NCBI GenBank assembly: GCA_027574665.1
Contig: CM050648.1
Location: 142,166,175 to 142,230,174, forward strand
Direction of reading: 5' to 3'
Source of the DNA: Rhynochetos jubatus
Lineage: Eukaryota; Chordata; Aves; Eurypygiformes; Rhynochetidae
Length of the DNA stretch: 64,000 nucleotides
Shown: positions 1-13,905 of the stretch, in pieces
How positions within the stretch are numbered: the stretch's first letter is position 1
How the letters are laid out: every line of letters starts with the position of its first letter
The notes under the pieces: generated by a model
Told to the model about the DNA's origin: nothing
Seen by the model: only the letters and a program-made list of their open reading frames with translations
Database searches by the model: none
Position numbers and translations under genes: made by a program

Positions 1-3000
1 TGGGATAAAAAAATTCTCTACTTCATCCATCCTCACAGTTATCTTTGCTTTAAAAATTTTCCACGTTCAGTTCCACATGAACGTCTTTCCTGCGCACGTC
101 CCACACACACTCAGATGGGCAGCGATACACATTCGTAACCTCAGCAGTCAAAATTTTGTTTAAACACAACTCGCCTCAAGGAGCTCCAGAACAAGCCAAA
201 TTTGTTGTCTCCTGTACACAGGCTTCAAAGCAAGGTCTGTTTACATTCACATGTCATTAAAGACGATATTGATGGGTTAATGAAAGGTAGAAGTAGAGCA
301 AGGCACTTGACAACAATCCAGGGACCATTTTATATCGAGAGCTGCTCTAGCCTCAAGAAGCAGAGAAAAGTTGAAGCAGCGGCAGAAGTGCGGGCAGATG
401 CTAAGGCAGCCTCTGCATGCAGAGGGGGGAGACAAGGGAAGAAACTCAGCTACAGGTTCTGCTTGTTGTCAGCGAAAACCAGCTGAAGACACGCAGATAA
501 TTTTCCCATCCCAGTTTATTTCCCTTTCTTTATGCTTATGATGCAAGTACACATTAACATGATTTTAAACTAAACCAGAATTATTGTATAAATTCAAGTG
601 CTGCAGACAGTCCACAGGGAAAAATAAGAAGATGGATGAGTATATGCAACTAAATATTAATATAACTGGTTTCTTTAGGAGTGTGGAGGTGATTTTGCTA
701 CTTTTCTCTCTAACAAACAGCCAAGTGGATATTATTGTCTCGTACATCAAAGGATAAAAGTTTGACCAGACTCAGCCCGAGGATGAAGGAAGAACCCACA
801 TTCTGTCAACATTCGCCTCTGAGATACCTTCAAATTCATTTTCCTTTTGCTTTTTCTGTTTCCTTCCCACTGCTTTTCCCCAACTCCTTTCTATGAAGAG
901 GTCAGTGCTCATGACACCCCAATAACAGGGCAAGAGGCTCATCTCGCCTTGCTACTAACCAGCTGTCCCTTCTGCGCTGGAGCAAGAAACCGGGTTTGGT
1001 TTCGCTGATTTTGTTGCATGGCTTTGCACACACACAAGACTTGAGGAATCGCACAAGCCTACTATTTTTACGGGATTAAGAAGCAATATGCAAAACAGCA
1101 CGTCAAGAATCCTCCATGACCTGGGTTTCCTTCTCCCACATCCCACACAACAAATGCTTCACGCCCTCAATTTGGTTTCTGGGTCGCTCTGGCACTTCTC
1201 CCGGCCCCAGCCCCAGCAGCAGGGTACGCGGAGGAGCGCAGCAAGGGGACTACACCCTGCTCTATTATCCCACCCCATTCAGCTGCTTCCAACCCCGTGC
1301 GGAGCCCAGTTTGGACAAAACCCAGCTCGTGCAGGGAGTGCATCCATGCCGTCTTGCCTTGCTCCATCACCACTTTCTGCGGAGCACGGAAGCGCTTCCC
1401 AGTTGGGTCTGCAGGGACAGGTGCCTCAGAGCAACACCCATCCTCCTGACTGGAACAGCAGAATTCTTCATTTCGCAGGACCCAAGATCTCACCCAAATA
1501 TCTTCTGCTAGTTGTTATTCTAGGGAGAGGGAGGCTTTCTATGGGAGATGGCAGCATTGCAGAAGTGACTTCAGCACTATTGGCTCTACCACAGCCAAAA
1601 GACAAATGCTTTCTGCTATTTACCCCTCAAACTATGGTCAATATTTACTGTATTGCCCGCAATGCATTAGTGAAGATGTTCACCCACATCTGCTGCTTGC
1701 CAAAAAGCAAGTTAATTTAGCTTGGTGATACAATTCAAAGCAGTTTGAGTCGTCTACATCCCTGGCTATCGGTGTCCAGACAGACACCGCATCCATCCAC
1801 ACATGCATTAATAAAGACTTAAAATCAGACCATTGATTCCTCCAGACCTGAAATAACACGTCTGATCCCAGGAAAGCAAAAGACCCGACAGGGATGACCT
1901 CAGCCGAGGGGGTGCAACGCAGGTGGTTTTCCTAATGTATCTTCAAGTGGTGGCGGCAGGTCCTCCTGCTCTCCTGGATCCTGTGGCTATGGAGGGGGCA
2001 CTGGAGATGCTCCAGCAGTGCCAGGGCTGCTGCCTCGCCTGGGTTTAGGTGCTGACGAACGGCAGATCAATTATTCATCAGCTAAAAGGCAGACTTCTAT
2101 TACAACAGATGTTTCTCTGGATGTTTGACACTGCCCATTAACTCACCCTTTAATTTTAATTGCTTAACTAATGGCTATGTTCAAGGTTAAATGAGTTTAA
2201 ATCTTCATTCTTCTCTTTCACCGCTTAATATAAAGATACTATCCAACCTAACCAGGAAAAGGGAGGGAGAAGGAACCACAGTATCATCTTTGATGGGATA
2301 CAAACAAGTTAATCCTCCATACGCCTGCCCAGGGGCAGACATAACACTGAGACATGAGTTTCTATAATGCAGAGAAGCGACAGAAGGATCCCTCTGGCTG
2401 AAGGTGGCCGTGGAGTTGGAAAGCCAGGCTGGACCTGAGACCACAGTTGGGAAGGAGATCACTCGGGGCGAACACCCTTCCTGAAGCTGACACAAAGAGG
2501 AAGCACTTCCTCAGGGAGGTAGGAAGAGTTTGCTTCCAACACACTGCTTAGGTAGCCTCCAAACCGAGAACTCGGCTCACATGAGTAATTAAGGTTTGTA
2601 AGTCACAGCCTGGCAGGGTGCTCCTATGCTTCCTCTTACAAATATTTATAGTCCATCTGAAGAGGGGGGTTTGCTGGCCAAGCAGGAAGGAGTTCCCAAG
2701 GAAGAGGAGAGCTTCACCTCCGTCCCTGGGGCAGCAGGGAGGGATTTGTCTCTCGGAGGACATGACCCTGAAGAAGTGATGGACTGCAGAGCAGGGGATG
2801 CAGTCCCTGCCTTGCTGCTGCCATGGCTTCTTTCAGGCTGATTTCTCCACTCAGTCTGCACCAGGTGGGACTATGCAGCTGGTGCTCAGCATCTTAGTGA
2901 GATCACAAACATGTATACTGCAGCCTGCATAGCTATGGTCTTTCTATCTGCTAAGCCAATTAATATTGTGCATTTTGGCTCTACAACTTGATACACCCAG

Positions 3001-3909
3001 GAGCGATCAATGTAGGTGCTGTTAATGCCACAGAAAGAAGCATGCCCCTGTCCCCTCACTGCTACCCACTGCAGGTGCTAGGATATCCCCACAGCAGCAC
3101 CCACCTTCACTGCCAGGATCAGTCCCCGCAAGCCACGCTAGGAGAAAACATAAGGATGCATCCTAGAGAGGCCACATCACCAGGCAGGAGGCTTTTCCTC
3201 AGCTCTGGCAGACTAAAAGACACCCTTTGGCATTGCACCTGTTGACCTAACTCAAGAATATGTTGTACTATTTTTCTAGCACTACCTATGGATTTAGTTT
3301 AGATAGTTCAGATCTGGCCCTAAAAAATAACTTACCAGTACCAGCAGGAATAACAGGAGAAGTGGGACCAGACCCAGCCCTCGGAGCAGCAGCACCACAG
3401 CACCCTCATTCCCAGTAGAGGGACTTGACATACACGGTCAAGGAAAATGCTTTTTATGCTCTGTGTCTTACCACACTAAGGGCATGAGAGAAGGAAAGGG
3501 GAAGCAGACAGCAGAATAAGCTGCCTTTTTTTTTTTTTTCAGCACGGAGGAGAAAAGGAAGCACGTCTCCTTCCTTTCTGGCTTGCTTTCCTTCCTTTTG
3601 TCCCTTCTTCAAGAGGTAAAGGAACAGAGGTTACTGCACACCATTCTCCAGGTTGTTCTTGCCCTTCAGGAAATGTTGGTCCAGATACTTTTTGTCTGTT
3701 TTGTGGAGAATTTGGAGACCGAAAGGTGAGCAAACCCCATGCTAGGGCTACAGGAGGTTATGGCCTGATCTCATCTTTGCTGGTGTAGATCTAACTCAAA
3801 TCTGCCATTAGAGCCAAACCAGGCTCCAACACTACACTCCTACCAGGATTTTGTAATTTAACTCTTTGGTTACACCCCTCACTCAGATTCAGGATCCTAG
3901 TCCCCACTT
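1..3909. other. Gene-free stretch, left edge
   Basis: I see no convincing exon here. The open frames are short, overlap on both strands and lack recognisable domains. Gene order known from mammals would put CEP170B beyond ZBTB42 on this side. I looked on the minus strand for its N-terminal FHA-domain exon and did not find it, so this is either intergenic DNA or a 5' intron of that gene. A T run lies at about 3524-3540. An AT-rich patch with several homeobox-type TAATT cores sits near 2060-2180. Confidence 0.6.
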
Positions 3910-4038
3910 TTTGCCCTGGAAACATCCAAGGTCAGGTTGGACAGGGCTCTGAGCAACCTGATCTAGTTGAAGATGTCCCTGCTCATTGCAGGACGGTTGG
4001 ACCTTTAAAGGTCCCTTCCAACTTAAACCATTCTGATT
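3910..4038 (+). mobile_element. CR1 LINE 3'-end fragment, sense
   Basis: The sequence reads like the terminal part of an avian CR1 element. It has the 'aaggtcaggttggacagggctctgagcaacctg' type segment, then a ggttggacct stretch, then 'aaggtcccttccaac' and 'aaaccattctgattc' at the end. Copies are usually 5'-truncated, as here. The 3' end lies at the right, so the element is on the plus strand. It is diverged and has no coding capacity. Confidence 0.85.
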
Positions 4039-7000
4039 CACCAAAGAGGTTACGACCTGTTGCTTCACTGCTACCACACATCATCCACTGCTACGATCAT
4101 GGCCTAGAGCATGCCCAGGCCTGCTTGTCCATGTGGGAAGAGGGAAAAGCACTAAAGGATGTCAGCCTGTCCCCTGTTGCCACAACCAGTGTTACACCAC
4201 AGCTGCTAAGATCAGAGCTGGCCATGGTTAAACATCCCTCCTGGTCCCAGGGACAGTTTAGCACAGGAAGAACCATTGCCTTCTCTCTGTCAGAGGCTCC
4301 TCCACTCCAAAATGGTACCAAGGAGAGACAGCTGAAAACTTGTGACCTTCCACTTTTGCACGCAGCAGGAACGTTTCCCAGCCCTTCTTCCTAGCTAAGC
4401 AATTATAAAGTGGAACAAGCCTTTTCAATTTAGTTTCTAAACTGAAAAGAAGTTCTTAGGTTTTTTAAGGGTTTTTTTTTTCTTCCCCCAAGCAGGCTCA
4501 CGAGGACATCCACTCATTTGATTTTGGCTCCAGCTCAGCAGCGTTCGGTAGTGACAACCATCAATCCTGCCAGACAGCCGATGGCACAGGCTGCTAGGAG
4601 TGGGCGATCTCAATTTTTTGCAGCTCCACTGCAATTTGCGTGGCGGTTCAACGTTAGCTGGCAGGCAGCCAGGCGCTCAACATCCTCCTCCCACCCAGAA
4701 GGGTGTCTCTGCAGAGCAAGGTGCCGGGGTTGCGCGACGGCTGCCGAGACCACGGCGTGAACCGTGCCAGTCCTGCAAATAGACGCCGGAGCACAGAGCT
4801 GTTAATCCTACACATTTTGGTGTCACAAAGTTCACTGGTGAGATTTCCCCACCCCCCAAGTTCAGCCTGAGTGGTACTAAGTTTGATTTTACAGATGGTT
4901 CATTGCAGCCTGATTTTTTGGCGGAGAAGGGGAAGGTTGCACCAAGCACCGGCGATGTGGAGGTCCGGCTACCGGCTCACCCCTACCCTTTGGCAAATAT
5001 CAGATTTCTGAGCGCAGAAGTGAGGATTTCATTCTTTGTTCTTGAACTCATTCTTTCCATCCCAGGGGCCAGTGGAATGTAATCTCTCCAGATGCCAGCA
5101 CCTCTTAGGAAATTGTAATATAGCAGCTATGCACTGTAAGTGGCTTATTCATACATGGAGAAAAGAATAGTAATATCCTTGGGGGACGGTTTTGAAACGG
5201 TGCACAGTGACACAATCCCAGGGACAGGCGGGATTTACTTCAGCTGAGGATCTGTCCCCAGACGCACTCGCTTTCAACGGGAGCAGCAGAGCTGGCCTTT
5301 CATATTTTACTCTTGGTTTGTTTAAAGTCTTTTCTTGCTGTTTAAAACTACCAGCGCTTCCTTCCTGGGGAGGGAGGCGATGCTTTTAGGGTTATTGTAA
5401 ATAATCAGAGACAGAACAATCGGCTGAGTAAATTATCCTGTCCACTGATATTAACAGCCTCCACCGAGCTACTGGGAACTTGATCAGCTTTGTTTCCCCT
5501 CTTGCTACTGTTATAATAAAATAAAGATTTGCCCAAAGTCCCTCTTTGGAGCAAAGCAGAAGAAACGCCTCGTGGAAAGCAATTCCAAGGAGCATTCTCA
5601 AAGCTCTCATTGACCAACTCGGAATTAAGAGGTTTGATGAGAAGAAAAGGCATGCAGAACAAGGGAGCCCCAAGAGCCAACTGACAGATTACCACACGAC
5701 AAAGCTAAAAGGGAACTCCAAACCCTGCCAGCGCGGCTGCCCGCAGAGCCTGCCAAGAGCCAGATGCTGCCGCGGGGATAATATCCTCCAGGGCTGGGGA
5801 ACCAGGCGCTTTGCAGCATACTGAGCTGAGGACAAGGGGATGGAGTGACAGCTGTGCACCCCAAACCCATGACGTCTGGAAGAAAAAGCCCATAGAGAGG
5901 CACAGGCAGGTCTGGGCGGGGGCAGGGGAAAAAAACCCCACAGGGTATCTGCTTCTTACCCAGAAACTCCTTTGGGGGCGGGAAAAAAAGCTGCAAAAAA
6001 AATACTCAGAGTCCTTCTGGGTAGTGTCTTTCCTCCTTATGCAAAGCAAACCGTCACTCACAGTCAGGGGACAGCAAACAGGTCAGGCAGGGGAAGAAAT
6101 GACACATAAGCCAAGGAATAGCCAGCACACAGAACTGGGAACCAAACTGCACATATTCAGGAGCGCAGTGCTCCCCCCTCTCCAAGCAGAGTGTATTAAT
6201 AACCAGCTCTGATGGTTCTGCACCGGGATTATGCTGAGGAAAGGGCAAGTTAACACAGACGCATCGGTGTTAACATTACCCTTGAATGGAAGTAGCATAA
6301 ACACAAAATATTTGTTTCGCTGCTACTGTGCAACATCTGTTCCCCATGACTTACTCATTCTCCGCTCTCCCTCCCTCGGGGTTTCAAAGTACACAAGGAA
6401 GAGGGAGAGGCTCACAGGTAGCTGACGCCGCGGTGCCCGCTTGGAAGTTGTGCAACCACCATCCAACAGCCTTTACGTGGGCAAGAGCGCGCATCGCGGC
6501 AGTGGAGTTTGCCCCACCGGGACAGAGCTGCGCAGGACACTGCCAACAAACCAGACCCTTTCTATAGGAAAGGCATTATATTTTCTGCAATTCGGTACCC
6601 CCACGTGTGAAAATCTAGGGGGATGGCACACCTGAAGACTTTTAACCGAAAGGCTGCAAACTTAATACTTCCCCTAGCAGTTTTATTACGAACAAATTAA
6701 AATATTATTTTTAACAAAGATTTTTAACACTGTTTCAAAACCCACCGAATCAGCCAGCTTTGGCTGCAGTGCCAAAAGCCAGCATTGCAGCAAGAGCTCT
6801 CACTACATCTATTTTTCTTCCACAGAACCCTTTAACACAACGCAGTTGTAAAAGCTAAGGGAGTTTATGCCAGGTCATGGTGTGGAGACAGGCTCTCCCA
6901 GGGAAACTCCCGGCACTGACATTTTAGCCACAAGGCTTGTAGATATGTCAGCGTGAGAGGACGAGTAGGAGATCCAGATATCATGACTGTACACAAGATC

Positions 7001-9061
7001 ATCCCGGGGGACAAATTCAAGTTTTGTAGTTACATTCCCGATACCTCCCTGCGCTCCCTTGTGCTCCATCAGCTGCACACAGCCTCATCGCATACCCTGA
7101 AGACCCAGTAAACGGAGAAAAACACACACAAAAAGGCACATTTGGAAAAATCATTTTCCAAGATAAATCTTCTATGCTTCCTTATTCTGAAAGCAGTTGA
7201 CATTTTTTGTTGGGTTTGAAATAAACGAAACAAAAAGGCAGAACTCCAGATTTGAAGGTGAATAATAACGCATCGAAAGAACTTGCCAGTAGGCTACTGG
7301 AGGCACAGTGAAACACCGCAGGAAAGCCATGGTGCTCGTACCACGCTCCAGAGCAACGTTCAGCCAGCTTTGGCATCTTTTGATGTTTGCAAATACTGTA
7401 GAACAAAGCGTTGTCTCATCTTTTAAATTCTAGTTTTACAAGCAGCAAGGCTTAAAAAAAACACCAATAAAACAGGTGCCTTTTGTTGTTGAAAGTCTCG
7501 GGTGACTTTTTAGCCTAATTTTAGAGGTAACGAGAGTTTCTGATTCTACTGATGGTGAGGAGTTAAACGCAGCACTCAGGAAGTATTGCAGTTTCTCTGC
7601 CCCGCTGTAATTCAGCACTACCAGGAGCCAGAGCACCCCGGACCTGTTGGCAGCAGCAACGCTATTACCATCCTTTCCCCAGAGCCCTGTGCTTTACCCC
7701 AAAAACCAATCACCCCTTTTGTGTTCAAGTCTACAACCCCACATTCCTTCACATCTCCACAGTCTCTTTGGACAAGGCTTGTCCTTGCAGGAAGGGACAT
7801 AGAACCACCTGCAGACACTGCAGGCTGCGCCCTAGGCAATGAGGCATTGGGCGAGGTTGGGAACAGCAAGTTCAAGTCCCAAAAGGCTGTGAAAGGTCTG
7901 AAGCTCTGCCTGCATCCTTCCAGGGCAAGTGCTGCCACCCCAGCTCATTGCACTGAACGGCATCATGACTCCATCTCCTTTCCTCCACAGCTTTGAGAAG
8001 GTCCAGAGAAGAGAACATTGGGTGCTTGAGCCTCTACCACCTCTGGATATGTGGATCTGAACAGAATTTAGTGCTCCAGTTTCACAGCAGTGAATCCAAG
8101 GCTGGCTGGCAGCCAAGCAGTTCAGTAGAGCTCACCCAGACCTGCTCCCCAGATAAAGCAAAACAACCCCCTGGGTAAACTTCAGCTTAAGCAAACTTGG
8201 CACACTCCATCAGAGGCATGGAGCTGAAAGTTTGTCTGCTGGGTGTAGGAGAAGCACTGGAAGACAAAGGGCTGCCCAGACCCCATGACGACAGTGAGCA
8301 GGCATTAATCCTGCTTCACCCTTCCACCAGCCCAGAGCAGAGAAAGGGATACCTGCAGCTCCAGATCCCAGAGACCAGGTGTTTCCTGGCAGTGAGTTTC
8401 TCCATCACACTCCCAACATACATCAGCTGAAGCACTCAAACCTTACAGGGCAGAATACAGGAAGGACCCTCACCTTCACTACCTCATTCACTTACCAACA
8501 CCGCCACACGCTACACTGTCCTACACTGGTCCAGCTCCAGCCTAGTGGGTCTCAATAACCCCTGGTGTAGCCTGGCCCCTGCCTCCCTTTTCCTATCTGG
8601 ACACCCTCCTTTTGATTTAATGCAAGAAAAATTAATATTACTAGTAAGAAGTTGAGTTATTTCTGAAGTCAGAAACAGAAGCTCAGTTTGAAGGCTACAA
8701 GACAGGGAAGGAAACTGCATTTGGGTTTTTTTCCCTCACTAAAACTTTCGATGGTGTTCATTAAAAAGAGAGAAAACTTCTACCTTAAGCTGTTGATCCA
8801 ACCGCTCATTTCTCATGCTGCCCACCTACAGACAACAGCTTACATCCTCGTACATCTTCACTGGCCATGAAATAAAACATCCAGGGGGCTTTAGAATAAG
8901 CTTGTTCTGCAATTTGGCTGCTTTGCCCAAGACTCTGCATCCAGGTCTAGTTTGTAGGTTGGGTCAGTTCACCATGTAAGCCCATGTTTACAGCTCATTC
9001 ATCACTGCCAGTAGAGCCTCCCTCCTTATCCACCTGGAAAAACAAAAACAACAGAGCATAT
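4039..9061. other. Gene-free stretch
   Basis: No supported gene. Open frames of 60-140 codons occur on both strands, overlap each other and show no domain or splice structure I recognise. There are mild GC-rich patches near 4640-4770 and 6420-6545, too small to call CpG islands. A short piece at about 5231-5260 resembles a phrase common in ancient amniote repeats (see findings). Confidence 0.55.
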
Positions 9062-9243
9062 GATCTGGGCTAGAAATTAGGGGGAGAAAAAAAGCTTTCC
9101 AGGCTATGAGCACTGCAACAGATTGCCTGAGGAGATTCCCACAAGTAGGTTAGACACATATTTGTCAGGTAAAACTAACATTGAGTTGGCCTTGCCCAGG
9201 AGCAGAAGGACAGACCAGATGCCCAGACAAGGTCTCTTCGCAT
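9062..9243 (+). mobile_element. Ancient CR1-like LINE remnant, sense
   Basis: The order of phrases matches older amniote CR1 3' regions. A 'ggctagaaattag' start is followed by a 'gattgcctgaggag' segment, a 'tagacacatatttgtcagg' segment and a 'ggacagaccagatg' segment, ending in 'aaggtctcttc'. It is much more diverged than the CR1 near 28.7 kb, so it is probably an old insertion. The limits are approximate and the subfamily is not assigned. Confidence 0.65.
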
Positions 9244-12200
9244 CCTTTCCCAAGGATTTTGTGTACGGTCCTCGAGAGCAGCAGGGTGAAAACGTTTGCT
9301 TGCAAAACATTTTCTCAAACAAAACTGTTAGATGTGTAAGAACATCTCTAAGGAAATTATTAAAAGGCAACCAGCTTCTTCTGACAGCAGATGAGACATC
9401 AGAATGGTTGAAATCCTCGTCGCTGAGACTACTCCCAGTCTACCAAAATGAAGATATTTTGATCTAAACTGTAAAATAAGGGAGAGAGAAGCTTCTGCTC
9501 CTTCAAATGTCACTGTCCCTCTGTAAAACAAAGGTGGCTTCTGAGGCATGAGAAGCGTGACCCATTCCTAGTCCCTATTCAGTGCTCGTTGCCATAACCT
9601 ATTGCACAGATGTGATGGATTTTTGAGCACAAGATCTATTATGTTTCCTGCCAGAGGCTCAAATGTGTACGGGCTTTCAAAACACCTCGCCAGGTAGTTA
9701 CTTTTTATACTGATTCAGTATTTGCCAGCAGTTGCTGCCAAGCGTTAGCTTGAGCCTTACCAATAGGTTGGGAACTCAGCACTGCTAATGAAATTCTTTG
9801 TTTTATCTGAAAGATCATCCACCCCCCGTCATGGAGGAACATGCAAGCGATTCTCACACTCGAGGACCTACCCAAAGGCAAACAAGTGGAATTTATGATA
9901 CCCAAGGCAGAACTGGCATCACCCTGTCTGCCCCCTCATACATCCATCCCAGCCCCACGGAGCATTTGTTCTGCAAAATCCTGCTGGACTGGAGCCGCCT
10001 TACTGCCCCACGGGGGAATTCAGCCCCTTATTTCCCCCACCCTGGAGAACGTGTATTTATACACTTGCGCTTTTGAGTCCAAGCCCCATCAGGATGACCT
10101 TGTGAACGAAGATGGCACCGTCTCGTTCCCGTCCTCTGCCAGCCAGGAAGCCCAGCGCCTGCCAAGCGCCGGCCAGACACCGCAGAACATCACAAAGTGC
10201 AAGGGAGGTTCTTCCCTTCCACCGCCAAAGCCAAAACAGCCATTTGATAATTAACCATCCGAAACGAGCCAGACAAGCCACGACGATGAAGGTGAAGATC
10301 ACCGTGCTCCCCCACGCGCCCCGTGGGGTGGCCGGGAGGAGGTTAGGGGCTGACCCCAGACCTCGCTCGCAGACACCATGGCAGATGTGCTGGGCTTCCC
10401 CACGGTCTCCCCCTTGCCTAGCAGATGCTGGCCTCTCTGGGAAAGCGCTAAATGGATTCTGCTGAATCACTGCAGCAGATGGTTCGTAACACCACCTGGA
10501 TAGCACAGAAAAGAAGAGAGAGATAAGGAAGGTTGGGGAACAGAGCATACCTAGTGTGTGGGCTGAGTTACCCCCAGGGAAGAGTAACCTGTGGATAAGG
10601 TCATCATTTGAACTTTTGTTTTCCCAAATTCCTAGGATATTAAAAGTGATTAACAACCCTCTTCTGACAATTCTGTCCTGAGGTCTACAAAGTCTAACGC
10701 TTCGAAGTCCCTTGGGATGCCGGAACCCACCCTCTGCCACTGGAACACGCCGGCAGCGCTGCCCAGCGCGGGCTGCTTCGGCTGGCAGCAGCACCAGCCT
10801 GCATCCCCGCCTGTGCCAAACTCCTCTTGCTGGGGTAGGGCACAAACAAGGTTGATGCACATATAGGGCCCAAGAACATTCAAAGAGGTTTTCAGAGGGG
10901 TTTTTTTGTTTGTTTGCTTTTGTTTTTTTAACCCAGGTTGGCAAGTACTTTTCTGCAACAGAACATTCTGCAAGGGCAGAGGAGCCAGCTGCGTACAGAA
11001 GCGTGCAGCTGTACGAGAGGCAACAACAAACAGGAAACAGGTAACAATAACCAACACATTTGCTTGCTCCCCTCCTGATAAACAGCATTAGCAAATATTT
11101 TCTTTTTTTCAACTGGGATGAAAAGAGCTAGTCACGAAGGGAGCGGAGGGCCATGACACACACGCAGAGGCTGCACGCTCGGAAAGCGCTCAGCATCCTT
11201 CCGCAGCGGCTCATCCTCGCACCTGAGAAGCGAGAAACCAGGATCCCTCGGTCCTGTCCTTACGAGAGACACCTCGCTGCACAAAATTGCTCAATCTGCA
11301 GCACGTCCTTCCAGGCACAAAACAGAGTCATTCGGGACAAACTGTTCTCTAGGCAGGTTGCTCACAGCCGCATTCACGATTCCTCCTCCTCCTCCCAGGA
11401 CAAGGTGTTTTCACACACCAACTGCACCGTAGGCTGGACTCCGTTGCAGTTGAGCCCAGCTTTGTCCTACATAGGCTGTTTTTGCTGGGTCACACCTGCC
11501 ATTGATTTCCTCTGATAACAGCTGCTGTTTCATGTTCTGCTGGGTGCCCTCCTCAGCAAAACAGCACAGAAAAATACTCACAGGCAAGCGAAGCTCAGGG
11601 TGGCACGATCCAACCCAGAGCACCAGCAGAAGCTGAACGGTGACGGTACTACCAACAACCTGGTGGATACAAGGATCCCTCCACCCCAATTGCTTCTCAT
11701 GAGAGACCTCCCTCATTTGCATGCTTGGAAGCTTATTTCACCTGCAAGAATTTCATTTAAAGACTAGATATGGCCCATCTGCACAGTGCTTCCCACAACG
11801 TAGGATCAGACAGCACCAGGGACCTCACCTGGTGACTTCCCCATAGGACAGCATGCACTTTCTTTGCTGGTTGGGTGGCACTTCGTCCAAACCTGCACCC
11901 CACCACCCAAGCTGGGAAAAAGGCATTCCTCCATGGTGTCCAGCTGCATGGTGACATTCAATGACACATGGCCAGATGCACTCGGACATCCACAACCACC
12001 CCTGTGCATACCAAGGCCAGACCACCTCCAAAAGGCACTTAGCACTTCAAAACAAAAGCTAAAAATAAATAAAAACATTTCACAACACTCACCCCAAGGA
12101 GACCCAGGCTTTGCAAGGGCGGCAGGAACCCAAGCTGCTGGCATCGGTCAGACTGACCCTTGCCAACCCAAGGAGCCTGTTACATGCTGCAACCCTAGAA

Positions 12201-13879
12201 GATGACAGCCCTTGCAGCCCAGGGTTAGGACAACAGAAGTTCCTGTGGGTCACCCCCTTTCCCATAGGGAAGGGCAGGATCACTCCCAGCGTGCCCACGG
12301 GCTGGCAGGCAGGGAACCCTGCCCAGACTGATCCCACTGCTTACTCAGTACATATGCACCCCACCCCCCTTTTCCAGTATCCGCTTAGTGGCCTGGTTTC
12401 TTCTCAAAGCTTTTTATATTTCACATTCCTAAGATTTAATTATGTTATCAGAACAACAGGCATCAGGATTGGAGTGCCAGAATTCACATTAGCAATTGCT
12501 ATCAACAAAGAAAATGGGCACAGCATGCCCATGCCAGAGTAGATGTGGGCTGCTCTCCTCAATCTACTCACGGTTATTTATAGCCTGCTCGCAAGCCATC
12601 CACCTCCCAGGTTTAGCTTCAAGCTCGCTTCTTTCTGAGTGCCCTCTCCTTCAAAGAAAAGCCTTTTGCCTCCCCCTTTTCTAGCACAGCACCCAGACTT
12701 GGACACATTTAGTTAATTGTTGGGGGGCAAAAACCACCTTTGAATCTTCTTCCATACATCCACAACAGCAGAAAAGAGTGAAAACAGAGTGCTACAAATA
12801 AGCAGCTGCAGGGACATCCACCCCCTATGGTAGAAATTTAAGAAAATATAAAACCCATAAATATATACATATATTAACACTTCACCACACATAGGAGCAG
12901 GTCCGCTGCGCATCTCCAGCAGCTTCCCGCCCTCCCCGCGGATGGGGATGGAGGCACCAGCTCCGCAAGGCAGGATGCATGCTTGAAGGCAAGAAACACC
13001 TATTCTGAGATGATTGCAAAGAAGTGGCTACGAGATAGCAGGAGGGGAGAGATAGCTTTGCCTTCACACCAGCATTAACTCTAATTTGCCCATCCCTCAA
13101 CCAGCACCATTTCAAGGCAGTCTGATTCTGCCAGGATCCTTCGCCTCCAAATAATTAATACAAGATGCAGCGCGCACAGTACAGGTGCAAACCTACCCAA
13201 TGTCTTTCCTTTCCCCCTCCTGAGCCACAGCTGATGTGGGCAGCTCGTGCCTTCTTCCTCCTAATCCCAGCTCCTGCTAAATCAACCCAAGTTTTAAGGG
13301 ACCTTAGTGGGAGCTGGGTCAGACCTCAGCTCTCCCAAGCCTGGGAGAGATTCAGCGCTTAGGAGAAGCCCTTCACACAGGTTAACCAAGGTGGCTTCGG
13401 TCAGCCCAGTGGCGCTGGAGTATCAGGCACCAGTGCCCTGTGCCAGGCTCTCCTTGCCACTGCGTGTCACTTCTGCACCCGCAGGCTCGTCACTCGGTCC
13501 CCAGCACCCGCCTGTGGCTGTAAAGCAGCATCGCTCGGGGCAGGGCTGGTCCACAGCTCACTCAGGGCATCGGAGCCCCTTCGCACCTGCCTGACACTGG
13601 TTAAAACACAGAAGTGGTGCTGGTTTTAGTCCTGCCCAGCGACTAAGGAAACGCTCGGTCAGGCTCTGACCAAGACACGGCAGCTCCTCACATGCCTAAA
13701 ATTCCATGTCACCCTGAAAAAGAAAGAAATTATTAGAGTATATAATAATAATTAAAAAAAAGCACAACCACCTGTAAAATATTAATAATTAAAACTAATT
13801 TTAAAAACTGTATTAATAAATAATAACAAAAACCCCAAACACCACACCCCTTCCCCTTAAGGGGTGAGGAGGAGGCTCA
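9244..13879. other. Gene-free stretch beyond the ZBTB42 3' end
   Basis: No supported gene. The most notable open frame here is a 351-codon minus-strand frame at 10057-11112. I do not call it a gene because it has no recognisable domain or family match (see findings). An AT-rich patch at about 13730-13830 lies just downstream of the inferred ZBTB42 poly(A) site. Confidence 0.55.
13825..13860 (-). terminator. ZBTB42: GU-rich downstream element for ZBTB42 3' end
   Basis: Read on the minus strand, the segment is a G/T-rich run (GGGGTGTGGTGTTTGGGG) followed by a T run. It lies about 40-75 bases past the AATAAA signal at 13900-13905. This is the arrangement expected of a CstF-bound downstream element, so cleavage probably occurs near 13880. 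The assignment is an inference from spacing and composition. Confidence 0.6.
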
Positions 13880-13899
13880 AGCATACAACTCTAGCACTT

Positions 13900-13905
13900 T
13901 TTATT
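13900..13905 (-). terminator. ZBTB42: Canonical AATAAA polyadenylation signal
   Basis: The plus strand reads TTTATT, giving AATAAA on the minus strand downstream of the ZBTB42 stop codon. A GU-rich element follows at the usual distance. I noticed no other exact AATAAA on this strand between here and the stop codon, so the 3' UTR is probably about 3.2 kb long. Confidence 0.65.

Noticed and set aside
1088-1720. 210-codon plus-strand open frame
   Set aside because: It overlaps other frames on both strands, lacks a known domain, and has no exon signals I trust.
6875-7078. 67-codon minus-strand frame with protein-like composition
   Set aside because: It resembles no family I know, has no flanking splice signals of note, and stands alone.
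1-13879. CEP170B exons expected by gene order
   Set aside because: I searched the minus strand for its N-terminal FHA-domain sequence and found no match; the gene probably lies left of the window.
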